A stretch of 64,000 bases of DNA from Chloranthus sessilifolius (lineage: Eukaryota; Streptophyta; Magnoliopsida; Chloranthales; Chloranthaceae), in NCBI GenBank assembly GCA_021018995.1, contig CM037596.1, positions 14,955,501 to 15,019,500 of the forward strand. The letters are read 5' to 3'. Every line of letters starts with the position of its first letter. The first letter of the stretch is position 1. The translations under genes and the position numbers were made by a program. Shown in pieces: positions 59,601-64,000 of the stretch. The notes under the pieces were generated by a model. It saw only the letters and a program-made list of their open reading frames with translations. It made no database searches and was not told the origin of the DNA.

Positions 59601-62520
59601 AGAGAGTAAAGAAACGATTTCAGCAAACAATTTGCATAAAGGCAGACACCTGAGAGATGAACTGTGGCTTCAACTGTCCACAAAATACACATCATGCTCT
59701 ACACTGCTGCAAAACTGCTCCAAATTAAACAAAATCACAACTGAAGAAAGGGGATGGAAAACCGATCCAAACCCACCAAAAAAACGAATCTAAAATCCAC
59801 ACGATTTTCAGGAATCTTGAAAAGGAAACTTTGCTATATTTTATCCGAACAGAGAAACTGTTGAAACGCTACTCCAGCTACTTCAAATATGAAAATAAAC
59901 ACCAGAGGAAGACTTCAAGATGAATTCTGGTCTATATCTGAGTTACTAGCATCCACTTTGGGGTCTCATAAAGCCCAAAAGCACAGAAAACCGTGAACCC
60001 TACAGATATTGCAAATTTCATCGAAGCTCTTAATATGTATTGTTGAGCAAGTCACGTTACATGCTTCATTAATGTTGCTCATAATGAAGGTCTGACTCTA
60101 GTGATGTGCTACATGTCATGATTTGAAGTCAAACTTTGACCTCATGATGTCATCATCACATCATGTTGATGATAACAGTGACGCCAAAGACCAGATGGTG
60201 ACATCAGCGATAAGAGTATATCTGGATTCTTTGATACCAAGTTAGTTTTAGTAGATTTTAGGGTTAGGAAGAAGATGTTAGGGTTAGGAAGAAGAGGAGG
60301 AAGAAGAGACAGATTTGAGAAATTAGGGTTCTGAGAAAGCTACTCTCATACCCATTATTAATACTTAATACCATTACAATGAGATAATGACATTTACCCA
60401 TTAATACTAATACACCCATCTCTGTATGAGGATATTTACACATACACCAACTTAAAGTACACTCTGTGGACACACCACCACATATCTAACAGTATCAAGT
60501 ACCGACTGATACTGATACGCTTTAGCGATATGTATCTGTTTCTGGCTAAACCGATACTGGTGCCATATGTATACCGATATCTGTGTGGTATTGACTGCTA
60601 TCGATGCGTATTGGCTCATATGTACTGTAGTATCGATCGATACCAGGACAGTGTTGGCTGATACTGATAGCCGATATGTATCTGTATCAGCCGATGCATG
60701 ATGTTCAAAAGATTGGATTGGTACCTGAATTTGATATCGAGTTTGGTACCTTGACATCACACACCATATACAAAATGTATGCACATAAGTAACATACACC
60801 AAACATCAGTTCAAAATCTGATACGGTATCCTCTACCAATCTTGTAACTTACACATCGTCCAAACACATCCTTACCAGCACAAATGCCTTTCCATTAATC
60901 TGAAGCAGCTGACAACGCAATCTTTCTAACTTCCCAACCATGTGTTCTAGAACCATATTTCAAACCCACTTACCATGTGTTAAGATCATCAACTTCCTTC
61001 CCTAAATGGCACGGGCATTTACCCAACAATGGCTTATTTGAATCACGTTGCTTTTTAATTCCAAACTCTCCTTCCTTAGTATAACAGACAACCTCCCAAT
61101 TAACAAGATGGGTTTTTCCTTCCAAAAGACCTTCAAGTTATTCTACCATAGTTACAGGGCATTTGTACATAGTCATAAAATAGACCGACAAGATCAAAGT
61201 CACCTTCATGAGGGTAAGATTCTCCCCACGATTAGATGCTTACCTTTTCCACACTACCAATTTCTTTTCACTCTTTCTACAACCTGGCCCCACAAAAATT
61301 TGGAAGACTTTCCAAGACACGAGGAAGGGTCCTACTTTGCCCTGGATTTGGGATGGACAGTATCTTCATCTCTAGGGGGATATGTCCGTAGCTATATGGA
61401 AGGCTGGTTTTATGATTCTAAGGCAGTGAATTCTTGGTGCTTGGTAGGTGATAAAGGTAAGCTAACAAGTTCAGTCTTACGAAATTAAGTTGAACTGCTA
61501 ACAAAATCAGTGAAGTGAAGTAATTTGCTAACAAGCTTAATCTTATGGGGACAAGTTAAACTCCTATAAGCCTTGCCAAATGGAGCAATTGGTGGTTTCT
61601 CCAAGATGCTGAATTTTAGAATGGTGATATTTCTTTGAAATGTAATTCATCGATCTCTCAAAAACACTGCAAAGGCTTGTCGTTGGTTGCTTCCCGTGTT
61701 CAGAGATGAGCAGATGGATCAAGTCCATTTTGAGCTCGTTGGGATCATGGAGTCCCTATCTTCACTTTGAATTATCCATATGTCAAGATATTTATAACTA
61801 AGGCAATCCCAAATAAGTAGAATGAAGAATTCCCCACCAGCTCCTTAATTTGGAACCATGATCTTGTCCATCCTCATCCCAATAATTTTAATTTTCCAAA
61901 TTTTCTCCTTTTGGCTCAATACTGCTTCAACTCGACCCCTGCCTTGACTATTTTCTACCCAATAGACTATTTGCTTTGAAATTGTAAAGATTTCCCATTT
62001 CCGTTTTCTTTGTGATTAACATAATGAAGATTGGATTAAGAGAATTTTCTCATTATGACACTTCTCGTAGGTTTTGTTATATACTTAAATATTAGTTTTC
62101 TTATATACTTCAACATGAGTTTTGCTCCTGTAAGTAACGTTCCAATTTTCGTGATAACGGTTGTTTATTAGATTTAACTATGCCATATTTGGATATGAAG
62201 TTCAGTGCGTAGACCGCAGGTTCTGAGGCATATATTTATTTTGTTTTCAACTAAATTTATGATGTAGGATATGCTATGCCATTGTCAGTTGTTTTAGAGA
62301 TTATATTGAGTTTTTCTGTTATTCCTCATTCATTACTTGAGGACATGCTAATTTGAAGAAGATTTAAAATTATGGTTAATGTTTTGTGATGCAAAGCTGC
62401 CATATGATGTGAAGGCGATCTAATCACGTTCATTTTTTGTATGTTGCAGCTAGCAGCTGACATGCAGAGGTTTTCTCGCCCTGAACGACGTATAAATGGC
62501 CCTACAGTTACTCATCTGTG
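19854..62520 (+). CDS. PIR: PIR/SRA1 (CYFIP family) WAVE-SCAR complex subunit, 5' part, 6 exons
   Basis: Joining 19854-19907, 31111-31183, 32592-32656, 33240-33317, 40906-41025 and 62450-62520 gives an uninterrupted reading frame of about 153 residues. It begins [18 protein letters not shown] and matches the highly conserved N-terminus of plant PIR (SRA1, PIROGI, KLUNKER), a protein of about 1,280 residues. PIR is the CYFIP-like subunit of the WAVE/SCAR complex. With NAP1, ABI, BRICK1 and SCAR it links Rho-of-plants (ROP) GTPase signalling to ARP2/3 actin nucleation in cytoplasm and cell cortex, shaping trichomes and pavement cells. All introns are GT-AG; intron sizes are 11,203, 1,408, 583, 7,588 and 21,424 bp. 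The last exon ends inside a Trp codon (TG|G), and the next expected peptide (S-M-L-K-L-L) is absent, so the gene continues beyond the window. The coding sequence is intact, so the transposon load sits only in introns. Confidence 0.93.
20057..20373 (-). mobile_element. Minimal TRIM/SMART LTR retroelement, 317 bp
   Basis: Two direct repeats of about 113 bp (20057-20169 and 20260-20373), each TG…CA-bounded (TGATAAATCT … TTCAACA/TTTTACA), flank only 90 bp. On the - strand the internal part starts with TATCAGAGCAGG next to the 5' LTR, a match to the initiator-Met tRNA primer site TGGTATCAGAGC. A purine run GCGGGGGCATG precedes the 3' LTR. TATTG flanks both ends (20052-20056 and 20374-20378). There is no coding capacity, so it depends on proteins supplied in trans. 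Confidence 0.88.
20538..20833. mobile_element. Mutator-like MITE (296 bp) in PIR intron 1
   Basis: GGGCACATACATCTGAAAAC at the left and, inverted, GGACCTACATATGAAAACCA at the right form a TIR of about 60 bp sharing 'TGAAAACCATTG' and 'ATGGAGATCGTTTTT'. Flanking CAATTATAA and TCAATAATC are only partly similar, so the TSD is weak. Confidence 0.65.
20858..21086. mobile_element. Short hAT derivative (229 bp) with perfect 8-bp TSD
   Basis: Termini CATGGATCAAAATATCGTCC and inverted CATGAGTCAAAAATTCGG match the large hATs in this window. Flanks are TGAAGACC on both sides (20850-20857, 21087-21094). The interior consists of 'CGATACGTATCGG' and 'GGACGATAC' repeats and derives from the subterminal regions of the large copies. 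Confidence 0.88.
21095..21455 (+). mobile_element. Copia element 3' remnant: end of pol plus LTR
   Basis: 21158-21185 encodes [11 protein letters not shown], the typical end of copia RNase H in plants. The purine-rich CTTGGGAG then leads into TGTTAAAATATTTGC (LTR start 21184). The LTR contains a TATA-like 'CTATATATAC' (about 21296) and a CT-rich leader, and ends about 21455 in CTAGCCAACA. No TSD was found. Confidence 0.55.
22004..23430 (-). mobile_element. Solo LTR of the gypsy family, with internal ~332-bp tandem duplication
   Basis: The + strand ends are TGATGTGGGAAC (22004) and ACGCATCA (23430), flanked by ATTGT on both sides (21999-22003, 23431-23435). Segments such as GGTTTGGTGCGAGGCCAACT (on the - strand) match the LTRs of the gypsy element at 41462-54896. 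The block starting TCTCTCGATACCAAA at 22254 is repeated from 22586. Two long - strand ORFs (22154-22480, 22655-22843) are shadows of the duplicated block. Confidence 0.82.
22254..22950. repeat. Tandem duplication inside the solo LTR
   Basis: Two copies of about 332 and 365 bp, nearly identical. The second contains an extra ~33 bp ('TTGATTTAGGGC…') near 22642. The junction TTTTGACATCTCC at 22574-22586 also occurs near the LTR end (about 23372), suggesting misalignment between these short repeats. Confidence 0.8.
23436..23785. other. Unassigned intron sequence
   Basis: About 350 bp between the solo LTR and hAT copy 1. No domain, terminal repeat or RNA gene was recognised. Confidence 0.5.
24280..27428 (-). 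pseudogene. hAT transposase (copy 1): BED finger, DUF659, dimerisation domain
   Basis: Read on the - strand from the ATG at 27428 ([10 protein letters not shown]), with frame broken almost at once. 27391-26462 carries a BED-type finger in which the second Cys is Tyr ('[12 protein letters not shown]'), an acidic/charged linker and the start of DUF659 ('CDGWTG'). An expanded A7 run shifts the frame there, and 26601-26191 continues DUF659 ('[13 protein letters not shown]'). 26177-25803 is the middle region. 25433-24978 holds the hAT dimerisation domain ('RVLSQTCSS', 'CERNWSTF', '[14 protein letters not shown]'). 24953-24408 is an acidic then Tyr/Gln-rich tail ending in an in-frame stop. An intron with acceptor TTTATAG separates 25500 and 25440. 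The enzyme normally excises and inserts by a DDE mechanism; this copy is inactive. Confidence 0.88.
27640..27990. repeat. 30-bp AT minisatellite, about 11 units (hAT copy 1)
   Basis: Units TTTATTTGATATTATTATAA + TTTTTGAATA, with TATAATTT/TTTTAATTT variants, lie upstream of the transposase start in its first intron. Copy 2 has related but non-arrayed AT sequence at 48310-48720. Confidence 0.9.
28060..28260. repeat. Degenerate ATATGTGACC repeats (hAT copy 1)
   Basis: TATATGTGACCCATAT-type palindromic units recur irregularly. The corresponding place in copy 2 carries the ACACATGTGTCAC array. Confidence 0.75.
28410..28720. repeat. GGTAGATCTACC palindrome repeats (hAT copy 1)
   Basis: At least ten occurrences of GTAGATCTAC separated by TTATATAAG/CCTTAAATAA. 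The same palindrome occurs in copy 2 at 47452-47525, so the motif predates the split of the two copies. Confidence 0.85.
28935..29110. repeat. Subterminal ATTATCG(T/A)CGATAATTT palindromes of the hAT
   Basis: Several copies of AAATTATCGTCCGATAATTT and relatives lie just inside the transposase-5' end. Equivalents in copy 2 are at 46985-47190. Subterminal motif arrays are typical transposase binding sites in hATs such as Ac; that role is inferred here. Confidence 0.7.
29230..29480 (-). mobile_element. Possible LTR fragment with primer-binding-like site
   Basis: On the - strand the segment ends AAGTTGGTATTATAGCC (29243-29260), resembling an LTR end followed by a decayed initiator-Met primer site. 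'CTCTATATATAGG' near 29430 could be its TATA box. No second LTR or TSD was found. Confidence 0.35.
29494..29587 (-). mobile_element. Short SINE-like retroposon with 9-bp direct repeats
   Basis: On the - strand GGGGTTCAAATATC resembles a B box and CCATTGGTGATGCC a weak A box. The 3' end is CAAAAAAAAT. AACTTAACT flanks both ends (29485-29493, 29588-29596). At about 94 bp it would be a tRNA-like head plus an oligo(A) tail. Confidence 0.5.
29753..30776 (+). mobile_element. Solo LTR (1,024 bp) in PIR intron 1
   Basis: It starts TGATGGGGACATTCGACTC and ends CTTGACCA, with TCAAC on both sides (29748-29752, 30777-30781). 'GGTTTGGTGCAAGGCCAA' and the start match the gypsy LTRs at 41462 and 53967. 'CCTATATAAAGGGG' near 30132 is a good TATA box. 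It is in sense orientation with PIR. Confidence 0.88.
31111..31183 (+). CDS. PIR: PIR exon 2
   Basis: 73 nt, peptide [20 protein letters not shown] then NSPV. Acceptor TTTCAG|GAT, donor GTTG|GTATGG, ends in phase 1. Confidence 0.92.
31184..32591 (+). other. PIR: PIR intron 2 (1.4 kb)
   Basis: Ordinary AT-rich intron, GTATGG…TTTACAG. No transposon with supportable ends was recognised. Confidence 0.85.
32592..32656 (+). CDS. PIR: PIR exon 3
   Basis: 65 nt completing the split codon, peptide [20 protein letters not shown] then QL. Donor CTG|GTATAC. Confidence 0.92.
32846..32896. repeat. (TA)n microsatellite, left of the foldback
   Basis: About 25 TA units immediately left of the inverted-repeat element in PIR intron 3. 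Confidence 0.95.
32897..33069. mobile_element. Foldback MITE (about 173 bp) between (TA)n tracts, PIR intron 3
   Basis: Arms of about 70 bp (32906-32975 and 32992-33062) are almost perfectly complementary and contain GACTCGAGTCAT, ACATAAACCCATGACTCGAG and CCCCTATTGGC. The loop is about 16 bp. It could be a TA-targeting (mariner-like) MITE, but the TSD is masked by the TA repeats. The transcript would form a strong hairpin 170-340 nt from both exons. Confidence 0.85.
33070..33121. repeat. (TA)n microsatellite, right of the foldback
   Basis: About 26 TA units directly right of the foldback, about 120 bp before PIR exon 4. Confidence 0.95.
33240..33317 (+). CDS. PIR: PIR exon 4
   Basis: 78 nt, 26 codons, [20 protein letters not shown] then VKALPQ. 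Acceptor CTTGCAG, donor CAG|GTTAAT, phase 0. Confidence 0.93.
34960..35260 (+). pseudogene. LINE ORF1 (DUF4283-like) fragment
   Basis: With two in-frame stops, one + strand frame reads '[19 protein letters not shown]' and '[19 protein letters not shown]', matching the 'R-AWVRVLGLPLHLW' signature of the DUF4283 region of plant L1 ORF1. It is heavily decayed and the borders are approximate. Confidence 0.5.
35800..35990. repeat. Fragment homologous to the solo LTR at 22004-23430
   Basis: Shares 'TTTTGGCTCGTT-GAAAGCTACTT', 'CTTTCAAATATGA' and 'TTGAAAGTTGA' with 23150-23280. It lacks LTR ends, so it is a partial copy of that LTR family. Confidence 0.65.
36000..38040 (-). pseudogene. L1-type LINE reverse-transcriptase fragment
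   Basis: Read on the - strand: '[20 protein letters not shown]' (about 37900), '[17 protein letters not shown]' and '[11 protein letters not shown]' (37793-37500) are RT palm motifs. '[20 protein letters not shown]' and '[10 protein letters not shown]' (37267-36989) are the RT thumb. '[17 protein letters not shown]' (36456-36211) is the zf-RVT region. Multiple frame breaks occur. The 5' part is missing. Confidence 0.78.
38379..38396. repeat. Left 18-bp target duplication of the sense LINE
   Basis: AAGTATTAATTGAACAAG, identical to 40675-40692. Confidence 0.95.
38397..40522 (+). pseudogene. LINE ORF2 C-terminal part (RT, thumb, zf-RVT)
   Basis: 38397-39176 carries RT motifs: '[14 protein letters not shown]', '[10 protein letters not shown]', '[14 protein letters not shown]', then 'QYADYTILF' where the catalytic pair should be ADD, so the second Asp is Tyr. 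After 'RYLGLPLG' the frame shifts near 39170 and continues '[19 protein letters not shown]'. At 39424-39426 a TAG replaces the Trp of 'HLVNW'. A later shift leads to the zf-RVT-like block 40163-40522 ('[18 protein letters not shown]', '[10 protein letters not shown]'). It cannot encode active RT. An antisense ORF at 39944-40726 is a shadow. Confidence 0.88.
38397..40674 (+). mobile_element. 5'-truncated L1-type LINE, 2.28 kb, poly(A) and exact TSD
   Basis: It begins inside the RT domain ('[19 protein letters not shown]' type RT motif), runs to a 15-A tail ending about 40676, and is bounded by a perfect 18-bp duplication. These are the hallmarks of target-primed reverse transcription with 5' truncation. 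It lies sense to PIR. Confidence 0.95.
40675..40692. repeat. Right 18-bp target duplication of the sense LINE
   Basis: AAGTATTAATTGAACAAG directly after the poly(A) tail. Confidence 0.95.
40906..41025 (+). CDS. PIR: PIR exon 5
   Basis: 120 nt, 40 codons, beginning [20 protein letters not shown] and ending [10 protein letters not shown]. Acceptor GATGCAG, donor AAA|GTATGG. This is the most conserved block in the window; relatives have nearly the same sequence. Confidence 0.95.
41462..42401 (-). repeat. 3' LTR of the gypsy element
   Basis: On the - strand it starts TGATGGGGACATCCGATTC (42401) and ends near 41462, where the expected CA reads GA (TCATG on +). 'TTTAAATAGG' (about 41977) is the complement of a TATA-like box. 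It pairs with 53967-54896. Confidence 0.9.
42420..42879 (-). pseudogene. Gypsy integrase C-terminus and chromodomain
   Basis: After a Pro-rich linker ('[15 protein letters not shown]') the - strand reads '[18 protein letters not shown]' and, in another frame at 42420-42560, '[17 protein letters not shown]', the chromodomain core. In chromoviruses this domain guides integration to heterochromatin. A frame break separates linker and core. Confidence 0.75.
42944..43363 (-). pseudogene. Gypsy integrase catalytic core (C-terminal half)
   Basis: Contains 'ILSDRDVNF' (second catalytic Asp) and '[20 protein letters not shown]' (Glu), standard gypsy integrase motifs. The ORF at 43225-43476 in another frame is mostly a shadow, although the frame shift before 43363 means part of the core is read there. 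Confidence 0.85.
43538..43951 (-). pseudogene. Gypsy integrase zinc-binding domain
   Basis: Shows the HHCC module '[16 protein letters not shown]…' to 'CRVCQLAK', preceded by the RNase H-integrase linker. The core domain continues downstream in a shifted frame. Confidence 0.85.
44168..44762. mobile_element. Small hAT element (595 bp) inside gypsy RNase H
   Basis: It is flanked by CATAGAAT on both sides (44160-44167, 44763-44770). Termini CAAGGTAGTTCA and inverted CATGGTTGTCAA are similar. It is AT-rich, without coding sequence, and contains a (GA)n run. It interrupts the RNase H reading frame exactly between 'YNKEFYA' and the downstream '[13 protein letters not shown]'. Confidence 0.85.
44559..44597. 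repeat. (GA)n microsatellite
   Basis: About 19 GA units inside the 595-bp hAT element. Confidence 0.95.
45263..45982 (-). pseudogene. Gypsy reverse transcriptase
   Basis: Contains '[20 protein letters not shown]', '[13 protein letters not shown]', '[17 protein letters not shown]' and the catalytic '[11 protein letters not shown]'. The YxDD box is intact, but the upstream and downstream frames are broken. Confidence 0.9.
46298..46750 (-). pseudogene. Gypsy gag zinc knuckle and protease
   Basis: '[14 protein letters not shown]' is a complete CX2CX4HX4C knuckle. '[14 protein letters not shown]' is the aspartic-protease active-site region (DSG in relatives, DNG here). hAT copy 2 separates it from the rest of gag. 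Confidence 0.85.
46985..47190. repeat. Subterminal CGGACGATAATTT palindromes of hAT copy 2
   Basis: Multiple ATTATCGGACGATAATTTCA-type units, equivalent to 28935-29110 in copy 1. Confidence 0.7.
47450..47530. repeat. GATCTACCCTTAAATATGG repeats (hAT copy 2)
   Basis: Three to four copies of the GGTAGATCTAC motif, far fewer than the at least ten in copy 1. Confidence 0.8.
47690..48310. repeat. ACACATGTGTCACATG palindromic minisatellite (hAT copy 2)
   Basis: 620 bp of interleaved ACACATGTG, CATGGGGTATGTGACACATC and CAATTACACATGTG units in both orientations. It lies in the first transposase intron. Copy 1 has a different, AT-rich expansion at this place. Confidence 0.9.
48746..52784 (+). pseudogene. 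hAT transposase (copy 2)
   Basis: A leader exon ends at GAAGGTACGTG (donor about 47386) and joins acceptor TTCATGCAG at 48730, as in copy 1. The ATG at 48746 gives [20 protein letters not shown] followed by a TAA. Then comes an intact BED-type finger '[12 protein letters not shown]…HLAHV'. Stops also occur near 48952 and 49150. 49467-49841 is DUF659 ('CDGWTG', '[13 protein letters not shown]'). 50259-50444 is the middle region. 51603-52090 holds the dimerisation domain, with a solo LTR in the preceding intron. 52120-52784 is the acidic and Tyr-rich tail ending at TGA 52782-52784. Several nonsense codons inactivate it. Confidence 0.88.
50737..51602 (-). mobile_element. Solo LTR (866 bp) in the hAT copy 2 transposase intron
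   Basis: It starts TGACGCAGGACGG and ends CCCCGTCA, with TGTGG on both sides (50732-50736, 51603-51607). The TATA-like TATATAAGG is on the - strand. Copy 1 has a continuous intron here, confirming it as an insertion. Confidence 0.92.
53110..53902 (-). pseudogene. Gypsy gag N-terminal part
   Basis: The - strand start at 53902 ([17 protein letters not shown]) is followed by gag capsid motifs ('[15 protein letters not shown]', '[10 protein letters not shown]') across several stops. hAT copy 2 cuts it at 53109. Confidence 0.78.
53949..53966 (-). other. Primer-binding site of the gypsy element
   Basis: Immediately inside the 5' LTR the - strand reads TTTGGTGTCAGAG, close to the initiator-Met tRNA complement TGGTATCAGAGC with one or two changes. 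Confidence 0.65.
53967..54896 (-). repeat. 5' LTR of the gypsy element
   Basis: It begins TGATGGGGACATCCGATTC (- strand, 54896) and ends about 53967. It contains tandem 'CGGACGTCCGT' palindromes (54590-54780), shared in decayed form with the 3' LTR (42085-42240). Confidence 0.92.
55140..56858 (-). pseudogene. Copia pol fragment (pre-integrase and integrase)
   Basis: On the - strand: '[16 protein letters not shown]' (56525-56247), the pre-integrase region; '[10 protein letters not shown]' (about 55860), the conserved integrase motif; '[20 protein letters not shown]' (55818-55630); and '[11 protein letters not shown]' (about 55490) with many frame breaks. Integrase C-terminal and RT parts are missing. 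It is the 3' part of the same remnant whose LTR lies at 60243-60491. Confidence 0.75.
56859..59404 (-). mobile_element. LTR-like non-coding element (2.5 kb) inside the copia remnant
   Basis: The + strand starts TGTTACAACTCGGATTTC and ends TTCGGGTCTTTACA; ATAAA flanks both ends (56854-56858, 59405-59409). Its - strand termini (TGTAAAGACCC…) match those of 14561-19278. On the - strand a short acidic reading frame (about 57367-57253: '[14 protein letters not shown]…FFQQRE', stop) lies near the 3' end, as in the larger element. Both carry ATCGATCGAT-rich blocks. Confidence 0.72.
59410..60242 (-). mobile_element. Copia remnant, internal 5' region
   Basis: Lies between the primer site at about 60230-60241 (- strand CTTGGTATCAAAG, initiator-Met-like) and the LTR-like insertion. 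No clear gag motifs were seen; it is probably a leader or decayed gag. Confidence 0.5.
60243..60491 (-). repeat. LTR of the copia remnant (5' LTR, - strand)
   Basis: It starts TGTTAGATATGTGG (60491) and ends just before the primer site. The leader is rich in CTTCTTCC. The matching 3' LTR was not found. Confidence 0.6.
60492..60830. repeat. GATAC-rich inverted-repeat region, possible old hAT
   Basis: Many CGATATGTATC, GATACTGATAC and GGTACC motifs resemble the interior of the short hAT derivatives, but no matching termini or TSD are visible. Confidence 0.35.
60880..61290 (-). pseudogene. L1-type LINE RT C-terminal fragment
   Basis: On the - strand: '[19 protein letters not shown]', '[19 protein letters not shown]' and '[17 protein letters not shown]' fit the RT thumb to zf-RVT region of plant L1s, with stops (one Trp to stop in 'HLVNW'). 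It is a fragment without ends. Confidence 0.65.
61291..62449. other. Unassigned intron sequence before PIR exon 6
   Basis: No coding domain, terminal repeat or RNA gene could be supported. Part of 61300-61990 may be further decayed LINE. The last ~450 bp look like ordinary intron. Confidence 0.5.
62450..62520 (+). CDS. PIR: PIR exon 6
   Basis: 71 nt, peptide [20 protein letters not shown] then THL plus TG of a split Trp codon. Acceptor GTTGCAG, donor CTGTG|GTTTGT. The following exon is outside the window. Confidence 0.93.
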
Positions 62521-63404
62521 GTTTGTTCTTCTTTCTTTGGGTACTTAATGAATTACTTTTTAAGACTTTAAATCTGCTAATGATGTCCTTTTAAGATAAT
62601 CTTGTGCCCTGAAAAAGTATTTTTTTCTGTGTTTGCAGAGTGTACTTTGGTGCTTCTTTAATGAGATCATTAGTACTATATCATTTGTTCCTTCAATTCC
62701 ATGCTATTTATTCTTTAGAATCTAACTATTTATTTTTTTGACCTGAAAAGAGAGTACTGATTGAGTGCAGTGATGGTATTTGCTATAAGGATGATTTTGT
62801 TAGTGTGAGCCAAAAGTGTTAGTATGTAAAGATAGAAGAAATACATTTGGGAATTGAAATTATGATTTTGGATCACTTATACGTTGTACCCGGGAGGGAT
62901 ATCGACCTAATTTATGCTGCAAGGCCCATGATTCTTTTTGATGAATAAATAAATAAAGAGAAAATAAATGTATTTGAAGGAGAGGTCTTGCTATTGAAGA
63001 GGGAAAAATAAAGATTATCTTCATTTTTCTTTTATATTGAAAGCCAACAACCTCACTTACCTTAACGGAATAGGAAACCTCCAAAGAAACCTTGTGGGAG
63101 ACAGGAAGACCTTGCACATGTGAAAATGAGATTTTCTCCCAGCATGCGATACATGACCAACTAAGTGATTATATGAGAGAAGGGATCTCCTTCCTTGCAG
63201 AACAAGAACTCTCTCTTGTTCCTTGAATTGAGCCCAAAATGAGGCCTCACATTTTCGCTAAGCGACCACATGAGCTCACAAGTATATCTTATATGCTATT
63301 GTCATATGATATATATGTTATGTAATGTCGCGCATGGTTCTTCAAATTAACTATTAATGTATGTGACCATTTCCTTCCAACTAATTTTCCAATGGTTCCA
63401 CACC
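62521..63404 (+). other. PIR: PIR intron 6, left part
   Basis: Intron sequence after the donor at 62521. No exon with the expected continuation was found up to the window end. No element with clear ends before the LINE at about 63405. Confidence 0.7.
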
Positions 63405-64000
63405 CTCTTTTATTTTTTTTCCCCTTTACCAAACGAGTAAATTTTATTAAAAAGCAAAGAGCGAAACACACCAAGTACAAGGATATGCCAAACCTGTGCA
63501 TAAAAGGGGCCCACAAGAGTGAAATATCACAAGTACGCTGCCATATGAAGAGGCTACAACCAAGGTCACTGGAGAAAGTCGAGTAATCACTGGCATTAGC
63601 TACTGGATCAACGGTTGTCCTATATGATGAGGAAACGACATAGCAAATCTCTTTATCATCCTAGAGAATCTCTGTTGTCACTGTATATGAGGGAAGCGAG
63701 GTCAATAGCTTTTTGCCACCCCAGCAAAGGGATCCAACCTACCCCTTCTCTTCATATTTAGTAGTAAGAACAGTCACCAATAATTTAGTTATATTGGAAT
63801 GCTCTGCAAGTCTCCAGGACCACCTACCTAACATGACTAAGTTGAAAAATATAAGACCCCTGATGTCGAGCCCCCCTTTAAACAGTGGTAATCTCATAAT
63901 CTCCCAAATCAGTAAATGAGAGATTTCTATTGACGAGCATCAATGTAAGAATCTTAGCCTCAAAACTCTTTGATTTTATTTTTGGAGTCGTGAAAAACCT
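63405..64000 (-). mobile_element. L1-type LINE 3' end, continues beyond window
   Basis: An oligo(T)-rich start (63408-63420), i.e. a poly(A) tail on the - strand, is followed on - by 'GLDIRGLIFFNLVMLGRWSW' and 'LLVTVLTTKYEEKGRLDPF', the region after LINE RT ('GGLGIR-L--FN-ALLGKW'). It lies antisense to PIR in intron 6. The rest is outside the window. Confidence 0.7.

Larger units (their letters stand above)
41026..62449 (+). other. PIR: PIR intron 5 (21.4 kb)
   Basis: Donor GTATGG, acceptor TATGTTGCAG. It is filled by a gypsy element with nested hATs and a solo LTR, a copia remnant split by an LTR-like element, and LINE fragments. The sequences next to the exons (41026-41456, 61990-62449) are ordinary AT-rich intron. 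Confidence 0.9.

Noticed and set aside
62631-62720. Possible PIR exon 7 after the acceptor-like TTTGCAG at about 62639
   Set aside because: The downstream sequence (AGTGTACTTTGG) does not encode the expected S-M-L-K-L-L continuation; exon 7 is probably beyond 64000.

Overview
The window is plant nuclear DNA. It combines a conserved plant gene split into short exons with GT-AG introns, L1-type LINEs, Ty3/gypsy and Ty1/copia retroelements, and MULE and hAT DNA transposons. The sequence alone does not fix the species; the intron sizes suggest an angiosperm with a transposon-rich genome.

The only host gene recognised is the 5' part of PIR (PIROGI/KLUNKER, the plant SRA1/CYFIP subunit of the WAVE/SCAR actin-regulating complex), + strand. 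Six coding exons (19854-19907, 31111-31183, 32592-32656, 33240-33317, 40906-41025, 62450-62520) encode about the first 153 residues with no frame break and canonical splice borders. The gene continues past the right edge. Intron 1 (11.2 kb), intron 4 (7.6 kb) and intron 5 (21.4 kb) are inflated by transposable elements.

Left of PIR (1-19.4 kb): the 3' end of an LTR element (1-2160) abuts the 5' part of a decayed L1 LINE (2165-4975, - strand). Next come a tRNA-type SINE and two MITEs. A 7.3-kb Mutator-like element follows (6535-13875): a MuDR-type transposase on the - strand and a Ulp1-like SUMO-protease gene on the + strand, the Kaonashi-type arrangement, with scattered 21-bp palindromic repeats. 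Then come a hAT MITE and a TIR element just upstream of the PIR promoter that was split by a 4.7-kb LTR-like element.

Intron 1 holds a 317-bp TRIM/SMART retroelement, a Mutator-like MITE, a small hAT derivative, a copia 3' end, a solo LTR with an internal duplication, hAT copy 1 (23794-29175), a short SINE and a second solo LTR. Intron 3 holds a foldback element between (TA)n tracts. Intron 4 holds LINE remnants on both strands, including a 5'-truncated LINE with an 18-bp target duplication. Intron 5 holds a chromodomain gypsy element (41462-54896, - strand) with hAT copy 2 in its gag and a 595-bp hAT in its RNase H. A solo LTR sits inside an intron of hAT copy 2. Further right are a copia remnant split by a 2.5-kb LTR-like element and more LINE fragments.

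The two large hATs (exact 8-bp target duplications) and two short internal-deletion derivatives form one family. Except for PIR, every protein-coding region seen is a transposon gene, and all are decayed or partial.
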